A stretch of 64,000 nucleotides of DNA from Cannabis sativa (Eukaryota > Streptophyta > Magnoliopsida > Rosales > Cannabaceae). The notes beneath the pieces were generated by a model, which did no database searches, was not told where the DNA came from, and worked only from the letters and a program-made list of their open reading frames with translations. Below, piece by piece: positions 34,532 to 46,838 of the stretch (position 1 is the stretch's first letter; every line of letters begins with the position of its first letter). A program made the position numbers and the translations under genes. The DNA is taken from positions 2,418,001-2,482,000 of the forward strand of contig NC_083603.1 in the NCBI RefSeq assembly GCF_029168945.1, written 5' to 3'.

Positions 34532-37500
34532 CTATAAGCTATTCTGGTGCTGGTGCTGGTGCTGGTGCTGGTGCTGGTGCTGGTGCAATGCCTTTTCCAA
34601 CATGGATGTCCCCTTGAAAATAGTAAATTGCACCTCTCTCATATACTTTGACACCTGAAAATATATTTACACCCAAACCACATTACTCTTTTCTTTGCTA
34701 TCATCAACTTCAATAGTTAAAAAAATAGTAACAAAAGCAGCACTAACTCGATCATCAGTCATCTTAGTGAATCCAAACTTGTTTGTCCATATTGACTCGG
34801 CTTCCTCAGCCGCAGGAAGCACAATGTTTTTGACATTCAGGGAATTCAACAACTTCTCTATACACGAAAATAATACTTGGAAATACCCCTGTAGTGTTCG
34901 TTAAATAACCAGAGTTCAATTCAATTACTACTTACGAATCCGAAACTAAAATAATAACAGGAAAGAATCAAAGGTTCAGTTGTTCTTACTTTCCCTTGGT
35001 GTTCTCTACTTGTCGCCACAATGGGAAGCTCGGCTACCTCGCGACCAAAAATCCTAAGAAGACCAGCTGATACAACAACAGACCTGTGTGGATGGATGGT
35101 ATTATTTTACTCAAAATCAGTAACCAATTAAAGAAACGGCATTAAACATAACATATTATTGCCCAATATCATAACAACAATAACAAAAGGGAATACCTCA
35201 CGGTTAAGACCACACAGTACATTCCTCCAAACTCTTGACCAGAAATGTTTCTTCTGCAAATTTACAAAGCAAGATAAATCACAAATTAAGATTATTTACT
35301 TGCAGATATATTATTGCATAAACTCCAAACAAAACACGTAACTTTACTTACCCATACACCATAACAGGAATCAAATCACGACCAGATCTTGCTACAATAG
35401 GATCAAAACACTCCTGTGCATTACAAATCAGATAATCAGATGTGAGTAGTATGAACCTATGGAAATTACAGAAACTCATCACACATATATGTAATGTCAT
35501 AAATATGTAAAAAAGGGAATCTAAACAAAACAAAAATAACTATCTAAAATGATACTTAGATTTATAACTCCAACAAACATGTAGAAAGGAAAACAAAACA
35601 AAAAAGATTGCTGCTGAGTTCAATAATACACAGCATCTTATTTTTAAATAAACTATTTGCAATCAATAAATGTAAAGTGCTTCAAAAAAGCGACATGAAC
35701 AAATTTCTTAAGTATTGTTTATGAGCTGTAATATTGCAGACTCCATTTTGTCACATGAAATATACTTCAGTCTAATATTAAGAGAAAAAGGTATCCCACT
35801 ACACATTTAAAAGGAAAAAGCTTCACTTAAATGATCAAAGTAAATAAAAAAAACCATTCAAGCAAAAAAGTAAAGAGTTTGCAAGCAGAAGTAACTAACA
35901 AATGCAACATAAAATATATAAGCCTACTGCACGATAAGTATGGAAATGAGTATAACACCTGGTACAATAAATACTTACCCGGAAAATAGCAGCAGACCTT
36001 GAGAGAAATGGCAGATGTTCTGGATATCGGCTTTTTCCACTTAGAATTCGCCATTGAATATCATCCTCTGCTCCATCAATAAACAATCCTTTATCTGCAT
36101 GCTTCTTAAATATGACATGTGATAATGAAGCTGGAACAGTCTTCGGTCCGAGTGATACCAAATTTTGTAGAGCTATATGAATCCTACTGCAGTCATCACA
36201 ACAAAACCACTTGTCCTTTGGGAGTTCCTGCAGTAAGATACACAAAAAAACATAGTAAAAAAAGTACTCAAATTTTTTGTATAAATTTGCATAAGCAAGC
36301 AACACAAAGTCTAAATTTTCTAACATCTTCTACTTACTTTTAAATCGCAAAGTCCACTGCTACGCAAGCAGCCAACGTGAAATTCCTTCTCGCACTGAAA
36401 CATAAGCGAACATTACCATCTTGCAAACAAAAATGACAAGAATTTGTAAGAAATACAATAAAGGAGACAAACGCAATCCATACTTGGTCGCACAACATAA
36501 CTGTTCGCTCATCAAATTTAGCTGAACTGAAATCGTGGGCCCTAACAAGTCAAAAGAAAACCATTAATTACTTAACAAGAGCAAGCAATATAAGAATAAC
36601 ACAGTCACACAGCACAGCATAAATGGGGAGAAACATTCACAATATACAAGCAAATTCAGATCCTCTGTTTTTTTGAATATAAAGAACTTGTCCTTATTCC
36701 ACCTAAAATCATTACAGAATTCAAGGTTAAACAAACAAAAGTATAGCAACTAACCTGCAAACAACACAGCCACCAATTTGAATTTCAGGAGCCTTAACAA
36801 CTCGTGTCAACCTAATTACAATGGGTCTTGAAATGCTGGACGGTTCTCCAGCAGCCGTCTTTCTACCAGGATCACACTTGTCTTTACAACTTAGACAATA
36901 CCAATCACCTTGTGGAACCAGTGTTGAGTCCAAACAAGCTGAAAAATGTATAAAGCTAAAAAATTAATGAAACAGCACAACAGCATATATTCATATGCAT
37001 TGACATTCAAAATGTCACAGCTACAACCACTTTTGCAAAAGGACATCATAATGGAAACAATATAATCACTTGTATGAACACTAATATGATTACAGGATAA
37101 AGGCATCACCAGTGGTCCAGCACAATGTAAGAACTCTAATACAACTGACTATCTATTAAGCATTTATAGATCTAAAAATGAACCAGAAAGATCATGAAAT
37201 CTATTTATTCATATCTTTATTTTGACATAATGGGATTTGAACCGCTCCCCCTCCCATACACACACCCCAACTACTTGAGCTAGCCCCCAAGTGGCATAAA
37301 ATCAATAAATCTATTGAAAACGCAAATACCTTCATGGAAAGCCCGAGGGCATCCGTGACAAAGTATTAGATCACCGCCATCTCCACAAACCGCACACATG
37401 TCATCGCTATCACCAGTTGTAAGGCTTTGCCCACTAGCCAATGAAATTGCTATATCATGCAGTGTCAATCCGTTGGACGTATAAATGTGACGGTAACTGC

Positions 37501-40500
37501 AAAAGGACCAAACAACTCAACATAACACATTAAACTGCTTCTTACAAACATAAATACATAATGAAGGGTACTCACGGTTGACGCCTAGCAGCCATTCCGG
37601 CATGAGCTTCAAATTGGGAAGGGCTAACCTGTTAAATATGGTGCGAATGATGTCAGCAACGAATTCAGAAGGATCAAAATTCAGATATCATACTAAATAA
37701 CTTCTGTCTGAATCAAGAATTTCACCTCTCTATTGCAGCAATTGCAGAATATACCATTTCCCTGCTTGTAGCCACCAAGCATCCTCTGGAACATGATAAT
37801 TCAGGCCAATTATACATTAATTAGTAACCTGTTCATAAATCCCATAAATCAACTTTTTTTTTTGCCCCAAACCCCCAGAAATAACGTTTTAAACGAATGC
37901 AATTGAAGTATATACATGTCCCGGCCATTTAAGTCTAACTCAATGTGCAGATGGGTCTGTTGTAGGAACTCTATATTTTTCAAGTACCAGCCAAGGATAA
38001 AATAAATAATATGTATACCAACTAACTGTTTCGTTATACTTAAGCAAAAAACTAAAAATTGTTTTATTTATAAAAAGTATACACATACACACCTGTCCCT
38101 TCACATAGTATGCCAACTCGGCACCATCAGGAAGTCCATTTGGCATAAAGAGTAAGCGGTGAAGATCGTTATCCCTGCAAATGCAATCTCCAATTAGAGA
38201 AAAAGTTCCAGAACTAAATTCATCCATAAAGGAAAGAAATTTGGTATACAAAAGACAAGGCGGACGGCAAGTTCAGGAGTGTTACCTTCTCCTAGTGCCT
38301 CCTTCAGTAGTTTTCTTATGTTGCATTGCTGACTTAGGAACATAAGAGCTTGATCTGCAGAAGATGTACAATTTCAGTTCCTTACAGTAAATACATTTTT
38401 ATAGTGTACATAAGGTTGCTACTGCTAAATTTCAAAAAGTAAAAAATAAAAAAATAAAGGGAGAGGGAAAGAACAAACTTATTCATTATGCGTTTCTGGT
38501 GTTCTACTGTTCCTCCATAAATAGGCCATTTAGAGTTGCCATGTGGAAAGGAAAATGAGGCAGGGCTAACACTTTCATCTAATGCTGGAACAGAGGACCT
38601 GCAATTTTTAAGGAAGAAAAAACAAAAGAGATTTTTTATCCTACTTTCCCACAGAAGACCTAAAAGACAACTGTATCATGCAGTTGAAATGTGGTTCATT
38701 GACATAATAAGCGATTAATATTAATATTAACATAATAAGAGAGAATAATATACAATATTAGAGCAGAGGCACCTCAAACATTGTCTCTCGTCCAAATTAT
38801 CATTCTTGGTTTTTAAATAAGAAACAGAAGCAGAACAAAAAAAAAGAATATAGAATTTAAAATAGTAAACCAAATATGCAATTAAAAAAAATATCAAGTG
38901 ACTGTATCTCTTTACCCTACAAGTGAATGTGGCAATCTGGGAATATTCATTTGATGCCTTTTAGACACTTTAGCATTTCCATCATTTTGTTGCAGAGTTG
39001 CTGCGGGATGTCAAACAAAAGTTTAAAAATAGGGATAAGAAATAAGATCAAAAACTTCACTTATTTCACCCACCCTTTCTTCATATCTATTTTCTCTTCT
39101 CAACTAAACTAAACAAATAACAATATAGAAACAGCCACTTGGAGATATGAGCAATTATGATATGACAACACAAAATAAATAACATAAAAGAAATATCCAA
39201 CTATATCTAACAAGCTATATCATATTATAAAATATTCATAATTACTAAAAAGATAGAAGTACCTTTCCAGATGTTGAAATACTCCTCATTGACAGATGAA
39301 CCAGCCAAGTCTTTGATGACTTCACCAAGCAGGCCAACCGGTGCAGTCTTCAATTCTTGTATGATGCTATAAATAGGTCTCCCATTATCCAAATAGATGT
39401 GATTATTAGGATGTCGAGTCTTGACACCAGCATGCTGCTCAAACTCGTACGCACTGAGAACCTGTTAATAACGATCATTGAGTCATATGCAGACATTCAG
39501 AAGACACTAAACAATTAACATAGCTATCTAAGAGACATACACTTGTGAAGCGGCAGAACGAGCAACCACACAAATACCCACCACCACTTATAGTCCCCTC
39601 TAGCTGTTTCTGCCAACCAGTAAGCAAAAGCATCACATAAGAATAATCCTTACAGCAAAAAAGAAACAATAAAAGAAGAAAAATTGAAGTCTAACCTCAG
39701 AGGAGCTCGATATATACTTGACCCTCGCACCATCAAGAATACCAGTTGATAATAGTTTTTTCACATTTGTAGGGTAGCTGCTTGGCAGTACCTTCTTAGA
39801 CATTTTCAATTCCAAATTAGGAGCGCATAACTGAGCATTGCTAGTGTCAGCATAGCCTCTGCGTTCAGAACATTCAGGCATCTCATACGAAGATGATACT
39901 GTATCTAAGCCACTGGTTCGTTGGTGGTGTTGTGGAGTCAATAAACAAGAGTCCTTCCTTTTATTCAGAGTAAATGTGATTTTTCGAATTCCAGACAAAG
40001 CAGCATGCTCAGGAATCTCCAATACAATACGAGATGTAGTAATAACATCATTTTCATTCCCACAAGTTTCGCCGCCACTGCCACTACGGCTACCACCGCT
40101 GGCGCAAGGCTCTTCGCTCAATGTCTCCTCAGAAATGGAATTCCCCGAACAGGTGGAAGTGATTTCGCCGCACTCAACAGCAAGAGCAGCATCATTATCA
40201 TTATTATCAGCTGGCAACAGAGCTGGTTGGCTAGTTATATCATGAAACATAGAATGATTGGAAGCGATGATTGGATTAGTGACCTCGGAACGTATATCGT
40301 CATTGGAAACCTCTTTGGCTTGTTTCTTGTATGGAAATTGATCCGATTCGGGATCTTGTTCTTCAAGAAGACATTCTCGGTGACGCTTCAGTTCCAATTT
40401 AGAGACGTGGTCCTCGTGGGCGTTCCCATCTGTAATCGCAAGCAAACAAGATGGAGGTAGAGGAGGAGGCAGTGGTGGCGGCGGAGGCGGAGGTGGTGGT

Positions 40501-40550
40501 GGTGATGAATCTTGTTCAGTTTCCACTTCTTCTACATCTACTTCCTCCAT
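34532..40550 (-). CDS. TDBD-PHD-GNAT chromatin protein (IDM1/ROS4-like; At3g53680/At2g36720 type), 927 aa
   Basis: Nuclear protein combining histone reading and an acetyltransferase-like fold; relatives include IDM1/ROS4. Nineteen exons: 40550-39696, 39609-39541, 39461-39263, 39000-38916, 38598-38479, 38354-38286, 38174-38093, 37785-37726, 37628-37576, 37496-37330, 36938-36755, 36541-36484, 36394-36338, 36227-35979, 35413-35352, 35253-35197, 35083-34990, 34888-34748, 34654-34532; total 2784 nt, in frame throughout. Domains: acidic start and poly-Pro (17-33); first Tify-domain-binding domain ~265-350 ([11 protein letters not shown]); second ~470-545 ([10 protein letters not shown]); PHD finger 565-604 with all Cys4-His-Cys3 ligands (C565, C568, C577, C580, H585, C588, C601, C604); a second Cys/His-rich finger ~644-699; GNAT fold ~795-905 with HQGKG at 837-841. 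A 5' UTR intron (~40650-40735) is likely. Assignment to the subgroup rests on recall; catalytic activity is unproven. Confidence 0.92.
34544..34585 (-). repeat. Coding hexanucleotide repeat, seven His-Gln pairs
   Basis: Seven perfect CTGGTG units on the plus strand read CACCAG on the coding strand. They add (HQ)7 just before the terminal Asn-Ser-Leu-stop of the PHD-GNAT protein. Being a perfect 6-bp repeat it can change length without shifting frame. Confidence 0.93.
37205..37296 (-). mobile_element. tRNA-derived SINE-like element in intron 10
   Basis: On the minus strand the segment reads gccacttgggggctagctca (37295 inward), then an A-box-like tagctcaagtag (37283-37272) and, ~30 bp later, a B-box ggttcaaatcc (37243-37233), followed by an AT-rich tail. 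Paired pol III A and B boxes at tRNA spacing, without a foldable tRNA cloverleaf, indicate a SINE head. The 3' limit is uncertain. It lies inside the PHD-GNAT intron in the same orientation as the gene. Confidence 0.55.
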
Positions 40551-41536
40551 TTTTCATAAGGAATATACATATATATATATCCTAACAATAATAATAATAA
40601 AGAATCCCAAAATTCGTTGAAGATCGAATCCTTGCCACCATTAATCAGCTAAAGAAAGAACACGCATGCATACCAGTAAATACATATATATATACATACA
40701 TATATATATTAATTGAATTACAAGAAGCAAAAAGGTACCTGATGAGATGATTGGGTATATGAACTACAGATCTGGATTGGATTTGATTGGATTGGATGTG
40801 GTTTAGGGTTTGAGTTTGGGGAAATGAAAAGGAAAATGGTGAACGAGAGATTCAACTCTTTCTTTCTCTCTCTCTCTTTTCTGGTTTGGGTTTGGGATGG
40901 GAGAAGAGAGACAGGTGGATAAACCTTATTATGTGTCCCACTATTTCTAACCTATTATCGTTTGCCACGTGTCATCACTTCGCTACATGTACGGAACTAG
41001 AGGCGGTTAACTTAACGGATGCTCCCATTTCCGTTTCCCACTTCTTTCTGACGTGTATATCATTTTAATTATTATTAATAAAATAAAACTGTTTTAAATA
41101 CATATTTTTATCAATAGATTTAATTTAATTAATATTTATGTATAATTTCAAAAAAATAATTATATTAAAATTTGGAGTGTGAGAGAGAGAAGTGAATACT
41201 GAATGGTGATAGTATTGGGATGTGCGGAGGGCATCTTTGGCGCCAATTTTTAGGCGGGATGAAAAGGAATGGGAGACCTCATTCTCATTCTATTTTCATT
41301 TATTTATTGAGTTTTTTTTTAATGTTTTAATTTTTTACAAAATTATTTTATTGTTAAACAATTTATATTCATTTTGTGTTAGTTAAATATTATTGTTAAA
41401 TACTAATTGAAATTAATATTTAACCGTAATATTTTACTAGATGATTCAATTTGCAAAAAAAAAACAACTTAAGAAATTTAACAATAATATTTTACTAGAG
41501 GATTTAATTTGCAAAAGGAAAGATAAAGAGAACTAA
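40551..41536. promoter_or_regulatory. Upstream region of the PHD-GNAT gene
   Basis: Minus-strand 5' region. It holds AT dinucleotide runs (~40567-40580, 40682-40710), a candidate 5' UTR donor (CATCAG/gtacct at ~40736) with a candidate acceptor (ctttctttag at ~40651), and a CT/GA-rich tract (~40858-40880) that may mark the transcription start. Beyond ~41.05 kb it is AT-rich with nothing further recognised. Confidence 0.45.
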
Positions 41537-41836
41537 GGTAGCGTTTGGTCGGAGATAATGAAATAAAATAGAATAGAAAGGAAATAATTTTCATTCCATT
41601 CCTTTGTTTGATTGCATCTTAAAATATTGGAATGATATTCCAATAGAATGCTCTTTCCACCATTTTAGTAGAATAACTATTCCATTTTAAAAATGAAGAA
41701 GACCATTCAATGTAACAAGAAAAAAAATTTAATGATATTTTTATCAATTTTTTTTACGTATTTTAAATTTTATTCCATTCTATTTCTATTTTCATTCTTA
41801 TTCTTATATTTTCATTCCTCCCAACCAGACGCCACC
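41537..41836. mobile_element. 300-bp Tourist-like MITE (PIF/Harbinger type), TSD TAA
   Basis: Imperfect terminal inverted repeats: left ggtagcgtttggt then gataatgaaat, right (inverted) ggtggcgtctggt then gaatgaaaat. TAA flanks both ends (41534-41536 and 41837-41839), the expected 3-bp duplication for PIF/Harbinger MITEs. The interior is AT-rich, rich in ATTCC/GGAAT runs and noncoding. Confidence 0.75.
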
Positions 41837-41839
41837 TAA

Positions 41840-44323
41840 ATGTATAAAAGTGAGTAATTTATAGTATAAATATCAATAAATATTTAAGTTTAATTTTTAA
41901 TTATAAATAAATTCTAAATTTACATTTTAACGGTTCTCGATTGGTTTAAGTTATAAAATTTATTTTAAAAAAAATAATTTAAATATACTAATAAAAAATA
42001 ACATGTGATAATAACTTAAAATAAATATAACTTATATATTATTACCATAAATTTAAAAATATTAATATGATATAGATAGGTGTGGGTAGTGTTGTAGTGT
42101 ATGGGAAATGGGGATAAAATCAAAAATGGGTCAATCTTAAAACAAAACAAAGGCACATAAAATGGGTGGAGGACATGACTCTTTCATCCCATTCAAATTC
42201 AAATTCAAATTTAAATTAAATTACATTATAATCAACAAACTCACAAATTATCTATTTATATTATTACTAATTATCCAAAAACGTACACACCTCAATTCTA
42301 TTCTCATGTACAAAATAATAAAAATAACCTAAATTCGCTCTAACAGTTAAAACAAAAATGAAAATAGTTGATAAATATTTTTTTATTAATTTATAACTAA
42401 TTTAGGCTATTTCAATTAAAATAGTTAAATGTAACGTTCTCGAAGTGTATGGAAAAGAATATTAAAAGAATGTTACAAAGTATTTAAAACATAATTTTAA
42501 AAAAAATATTATATTTTATGTTTAAAGGGTTTTTTACATTATTTTATAAAAATAACACAAAAACATCAAGAAAATTATATAAAAATAACATTCAAACAAT
42601 ATCAAAACAAAAAATAACATACAAATAATAAAAATTTAATAAATTAACAATAATACAGTATAAAAATTCATCAAAATACCATATTTTCTATAAACATAAT
42701 CATAAAAAAAAAATTGTTTAAAATTTTATATAACGGTATTTTTGTAATTTTTTTATTATTTTTATATATTTAATTCTTATATTTTTTTTGTTGGATAATT
42801 ATCTTTTATAACATATAAACAATTATAATAATATTTTATTATATCATTGACTAAAGTTAATTAATTATTTTAAATTAACAGTGATCACAAAAGATAAAAA
42901 GAAGATAAATTATTAATGACAACTTTTTAAAATTTAAATTATATGCTACTGTGATTATGTTTCAATCAAAGCTATAAAAAGAAGATAAGGAATTGCAGTT
43001 AAGAAATCCATTGAAAACTTTAATTAAATTACTTAATTCTCGAAAGGAAAAAAACACTTCTCCATCGATCAATTTTGAAGTTAATTTTTTTTCTTAGCCA
43101 TGGATTTGGAGAAGAATTCAAAGCCAATGCGTTATACTCGTGAGGCAAATATGTGATATTATATATATATACTAGCAAAAGCTACGTGTATACTAAATCA
43201 AAGAAAAAATATTATTATGAGATTATTATTATGTGTATAGAAAGAAATCACAAATTAATTAATCTTATAATCTTAACTTTAATCAAATAGGGTTCTATAG
43301 ATATATGAACAATAAATAATCAAGTGAAAATCAAAAAAAAATTATTTGAATAAAAAAATTCAATATACACAGTTATATATATGAATCTCATTAATAAAAA
43401 ATAATTATTCAATATATGAATAACAGTTATATGTATGAATCTCATTAATAAAAAAATAATTATTCAATATATGAATAATAATTTGTCACGCTATATGTTT
43501 CCCAATAAAGAAATCCACCTCTCAAAAATAAATAATACATGTAATACACATCTTTGTAATAGAGTACCTAAAAGAAACAAAATTTGAGTTACCATACTCG
43601 GAAAAGGTTTAAGTGAACTAAATAATGACTAAGAAGATCTAAATTACAAAATGAAAATAACATGTCTATATGAGTATGATTTTTTTGCTATATGAGCATG
43701 ATTGATCTAAGAGAAAATAGATAAACTTATAAACATATAAATATACTTAATATTAATTTTGACAAAGAAACATGTCAATTATAAACAATTTTAAATATCA
43801 ACTTGACAATTTTAACACACTAATTACTCATTAAATAACTATAATGTATACATCATGGTAATTTTATTTTATTTGATATCAAATGATAGAGATTATTGAT
43901 GTTTTCAGCCATGAAAAATACACTATGATCAAAAAGTAATGCTCATTAATTGTATATTTCAAAGAAATCCAAATTTTCATAAATATCCCTAATAAGATAT
44001 AAACAATAAAGTTGTAAATTAAAAAAAAAAAGTAGCAAAATTTCAGTTAATATTAAAAATAGATCAAATTGAAGATTTATACAATATTGGAATTTGAAGC
44101 CATTAGGGAAGGGACGAAACTCATTAGATCCCCAAGTAGAACACTACCTTAATGATTTGAACACAAAAATTGTAGAAATCAAAATATGAATAAATCAGTG
44201 TCATCAACAAAAAGAAAATTAAAAGGAAAAGACTTAATAATTACGTGATAAATAATTATTAATTAAATTGAAAAGTTAAGATTATAAGATTAATTCAAAT
44301 TATTAATTAAGATTATAATGTTT
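41840..44323. other. AT-rich intergenic stretch without recognisable genes
   Basis: Very AT-rich, with stops in all frames at short intervals. Apart from the 54-bp direct duplication listed separately I see only short A/T tracts and AT runs (for example ~43160-43172). Nothing supports an RNA or protein gene. Confidence 0.6.
43369..43478. repeat. Tandem duplication, 54-bp unit, two copies
   Basis: acagttatat...atgaatctcattaataaaaa...attcaatatatgaata occurs at 43369 and again at 43423 with only one or two differences, so it is a recent local duplication in noncoding DNA. Confidence 0.8.
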
Positions 44324-45250
44324 CAATGGTTACATTTTTATTGTAACCATCATGGTTACATTTTTTTAAGCCATTGGATTACTATTAAATGGTTGTGATT
44401 AATTTGGAAATTAAATAAAAATAAATAATAAATAACTTGTAACCTGAAAGTGACCTAATCATTTATTTCCTTATAAAACTTTAATTAAGATTAATTATAT
44501 TTTAAAATTAAATTAATTATAATTATTAATTAATTTTTTGCAATTTATTACTATATAAGGATCTTTTAGCAATTTATTTTTTTTATACTTAAATTATTTA
44601 AAATTTTATAGCAAAACTTTTTATAATTTAAAATTATACACATATAATTTCATAATTTAAATTTTATTATACTTGTAATCTTAATTTTAAATTATTACAC
44701 TTAATTATTTCATTTTTTTTATTTAAATATTTAAAAAGTAAAAAATGAAATAAGTTGAAGGATTTTTTAGAAAAAAAATGGCTGCACTTGTTATCGATTG
44801 ATTAGCTTGAGACCTCATACTTAGTTCATATAATTGTAACAAAATAATTAAATATCATTTAAAAATAATTAATTATTTGAAAATTTATTATAAGAAGAGA
44901 ATTTTAATTTGTGTCAAAAAAAGTTTAATTTTTGTAAAAAAAATAAATTTTATTGTAAATATTATAATTAAATGGCTTAATTATTAAAATAATTTAAGTA
45001 AGGATTTAAATATAAATATTAATTGCTAAAAGAGGTCTTGTTAAATATTTAATTAATTATTTTAAGAAAATAGTTAATTATAATTAAATAATTCTAAAAA
45101 ATGAATGTCTACTATTTAATTAATTATTTTAAGAAAATAATTAATTATAATTAATTAAATTTAAAAAAGGAAAGTCTACCTATTAGTAAACTGCTATTAC
45201 AGGTTAAAGAAAAATGTAACCATATAGTTACAATAAAAATGTAACCATTG
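44324..45250. mobile_element. ~0.93 kb TIR element abutting the cystatin-like ORF
   Basis: Left end caatggttacatttttattg then taaccatcatggttacattttt; the right end, read inverted, is caatggttacatttttattg then taactatatggttacattttt. The arms match for ~50 bp and each contains a smaller ATGGTTACA/TGTAACCAT inverted repeat. The interior is AT-rich and noncoding, with a tandem pair of ~65-70 bp units near 45048-45180 (ttaattaattattttaagaa...gtctac). No convincing target duplication was found. Confidence 0.65.
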
Positions 45251-45305
45251 AATAGTCACCCATGTGATTAATTAGGGTTTTCATGTTGATAATTTGGATT
45301 TCCCT

Positions 45306-45656
45306 ATGGAATACACTCCATTTCTTATGATTCAACAAGATTCTACTTCATCATCTTTTGTAAAGGATGCTGCTATATGCGCGCTTGAGCAACACAACAA
45401 ATGTCGTACTCAGATTGAGGGTCCACTCAAGTTGAAGAGGATTGTGAAAGCCAATACAATGTTAGTGCAAGGAACTTGGTTTTATCTAACATTAGAAGCA
45501 ACAAATGGGCAATTTTATGAAGCAAAAGTGTACCTAAGTCCTCTAAACTCCACACAACTTGTTAGTGAACTCAAAATTTTCAGGCTTGCCAAACACTATC
45601 CTATGACTCCTACTACCACCACACCAATTATTAATGATGTCGACTCACTACTATAA
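45306..45656 (+). CDS. Short cystatin-like protein, possibly a truncated gene
   Basis: 116 codons from the first in-frame ATG (45306); the frame is open back to a TAG at 45273. The pattern resembles plant cysteine protease inhibitors (phytocystatins): a helix-like region ending ALEQHNK (family: EHNK), then VKAN, then GTWFYLTLEA and YEAKVYL, which track the cystatin GTMYYLTLEA and YEAKVW strands. Differences matter: the QxVxG inhibitory loop reads MLVQG, so its first Gln is gone, and the later Pro-Trp pair is replaced by SPLN. No signal peptide is present. Just upstream, attag/ggttttc could be a splice acceptor, so a missing first exon is possible. It may be a degenerate or lineage-specific cystatin or a pseudogene; inhibition should not be assumed. 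Confidence 0.5.
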   Translation: MEYTPFLMIQQDSTSSSFVKDAAICALEQHNKCRTQIEGPLKLKRIVKANTMLVQGTWFYLTLEATNGQFYEAKVYLSPLNSTQLVSELKIFRLAKHYPMTPTTTTPIINDVDSLL

Positions 45657-45734
45657 TGATATAAAGTATCAGAATACACTCTTCAAACCATTGTCAAACT
45701 CTAATTTCATTCATTACTGTTTATGTTTATCTAA

Positions 45735-46105
45735 TATTAAGTTTATGTTTGGTTTTGGTAGAATGTATTGGTAATAATAATGGTAATAGAATAAGAATAG
45801 TAATAGAAATTGATTAAGATGTTTGGTTTGTTATTAGAATAAATAATAAATTAACAAAATTATCGCGTACTTTAATTTTTATATTTATATAAAAAATAGT
45901 ATTTAGAGTCATTTTAATTTTATTTTATTTAGTCTTTTGTGATGTAATCCTCATTACATAACTTTTCTAATGTAATAGAGATTCTATTGTATAATGTAAT
46001 TATGATTATAATGTTATCCCGTTACATTATTTTTAAAAGCAAAACAAATATTGTAATGGATAATTAAATTTTATTACGATTCCCATTACAACGAAACAAA
46101 ACAAA
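45735..46105. mobile_element. Possible degenerate TIR element
   Basis: The left side tttggttttggtagaatg and the right side, inverted, ttgttttgtttcgttgtaat are weakly similar and enclose AT-rich sequence with several gtaatgg/ccattac blocks. A related fragment (gtaatggtaatggtaatgg) lies at ~46474-46492. Ends are not defined; low confidence. Confidence 0.3.
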
Positions 46106-46552
46106 ATTATATCACACAAATAAAATTTAAACACTCATAATTATGTCACAAAGACAAGACATATTGCAGTAGTAAATAAATCGTAGTAGCAAAATACAAT
46201 CTCGACCAAGCTGCAGCTATGCCTGAGAAAGGCGAGTGAGCCTAACCGGAGAAAAAATATAACTCCTGCAGCTATAAATTTAGCAGTGAGAAACTCTAAT
46301 TTTTTAAATTATTTGATAATTCTTTAATATTGATACTTGTAAATTAATTTATCAATTTGTTTTAAAATGGTATTTTGTTTGTTTTTTCTGGTTTACTCTT
46401 TTTGCCTTGGAATAAGAATGAGGTTTATCATTCCTAGGACAGATGGGCTCTAAGTATGTGAGATTGGTGGAATGTAATGGTAATGGTAATGGAATAATAA
46501 TAGTAATAGGAATTGACATGGCTCAATCTTTTTTACAAAAAGATGTTTCTCA

Positions 46553-46838
46553 TTGGGCTTTGGGACATGTCATTTTTGGAGTTTGGACGAGCTTTTAGTA
46601 CTCTCTTTTTATAATGGGCTTGTGAACTTGACTCACTATATCAATTGGGCCTTGGGACATGTCATTTTGGAGTTTGGACGAGCTTTTCGTACTCTTTCTT
46701 CTATAATGGGCTTGTGAACTTGACTCACTATATCAATTGGGCTTTGGGACATGTCATTTTGGAATTTGGACGAGCTTTTAGTACTCTTTCTTCTATAATG
46801 GGCTTATGAACTTGACCCACTATCAATTGGGCTTTCGG
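46553..46838. repeat. 92-bp tandem repeat, three units
   Basis: attgggctttgggacatg recurs at 46553, 46645 and 46737, and a fourth partial start is at 46827. Each unit continues gagtttggacgagcttttag...actctt...ataatgggcttgtgaacttg. Units are more than 90% alike by eye. No open frame spans them, and the function is unknown. Confidence 0.85.

Noticed and set aside
45294..45305. Starting the cystatin-like ORF at 45294
   Set aside because: That codon is TTG; the first ATG in frame is 45306, and plant TTG initiation is not supported here.
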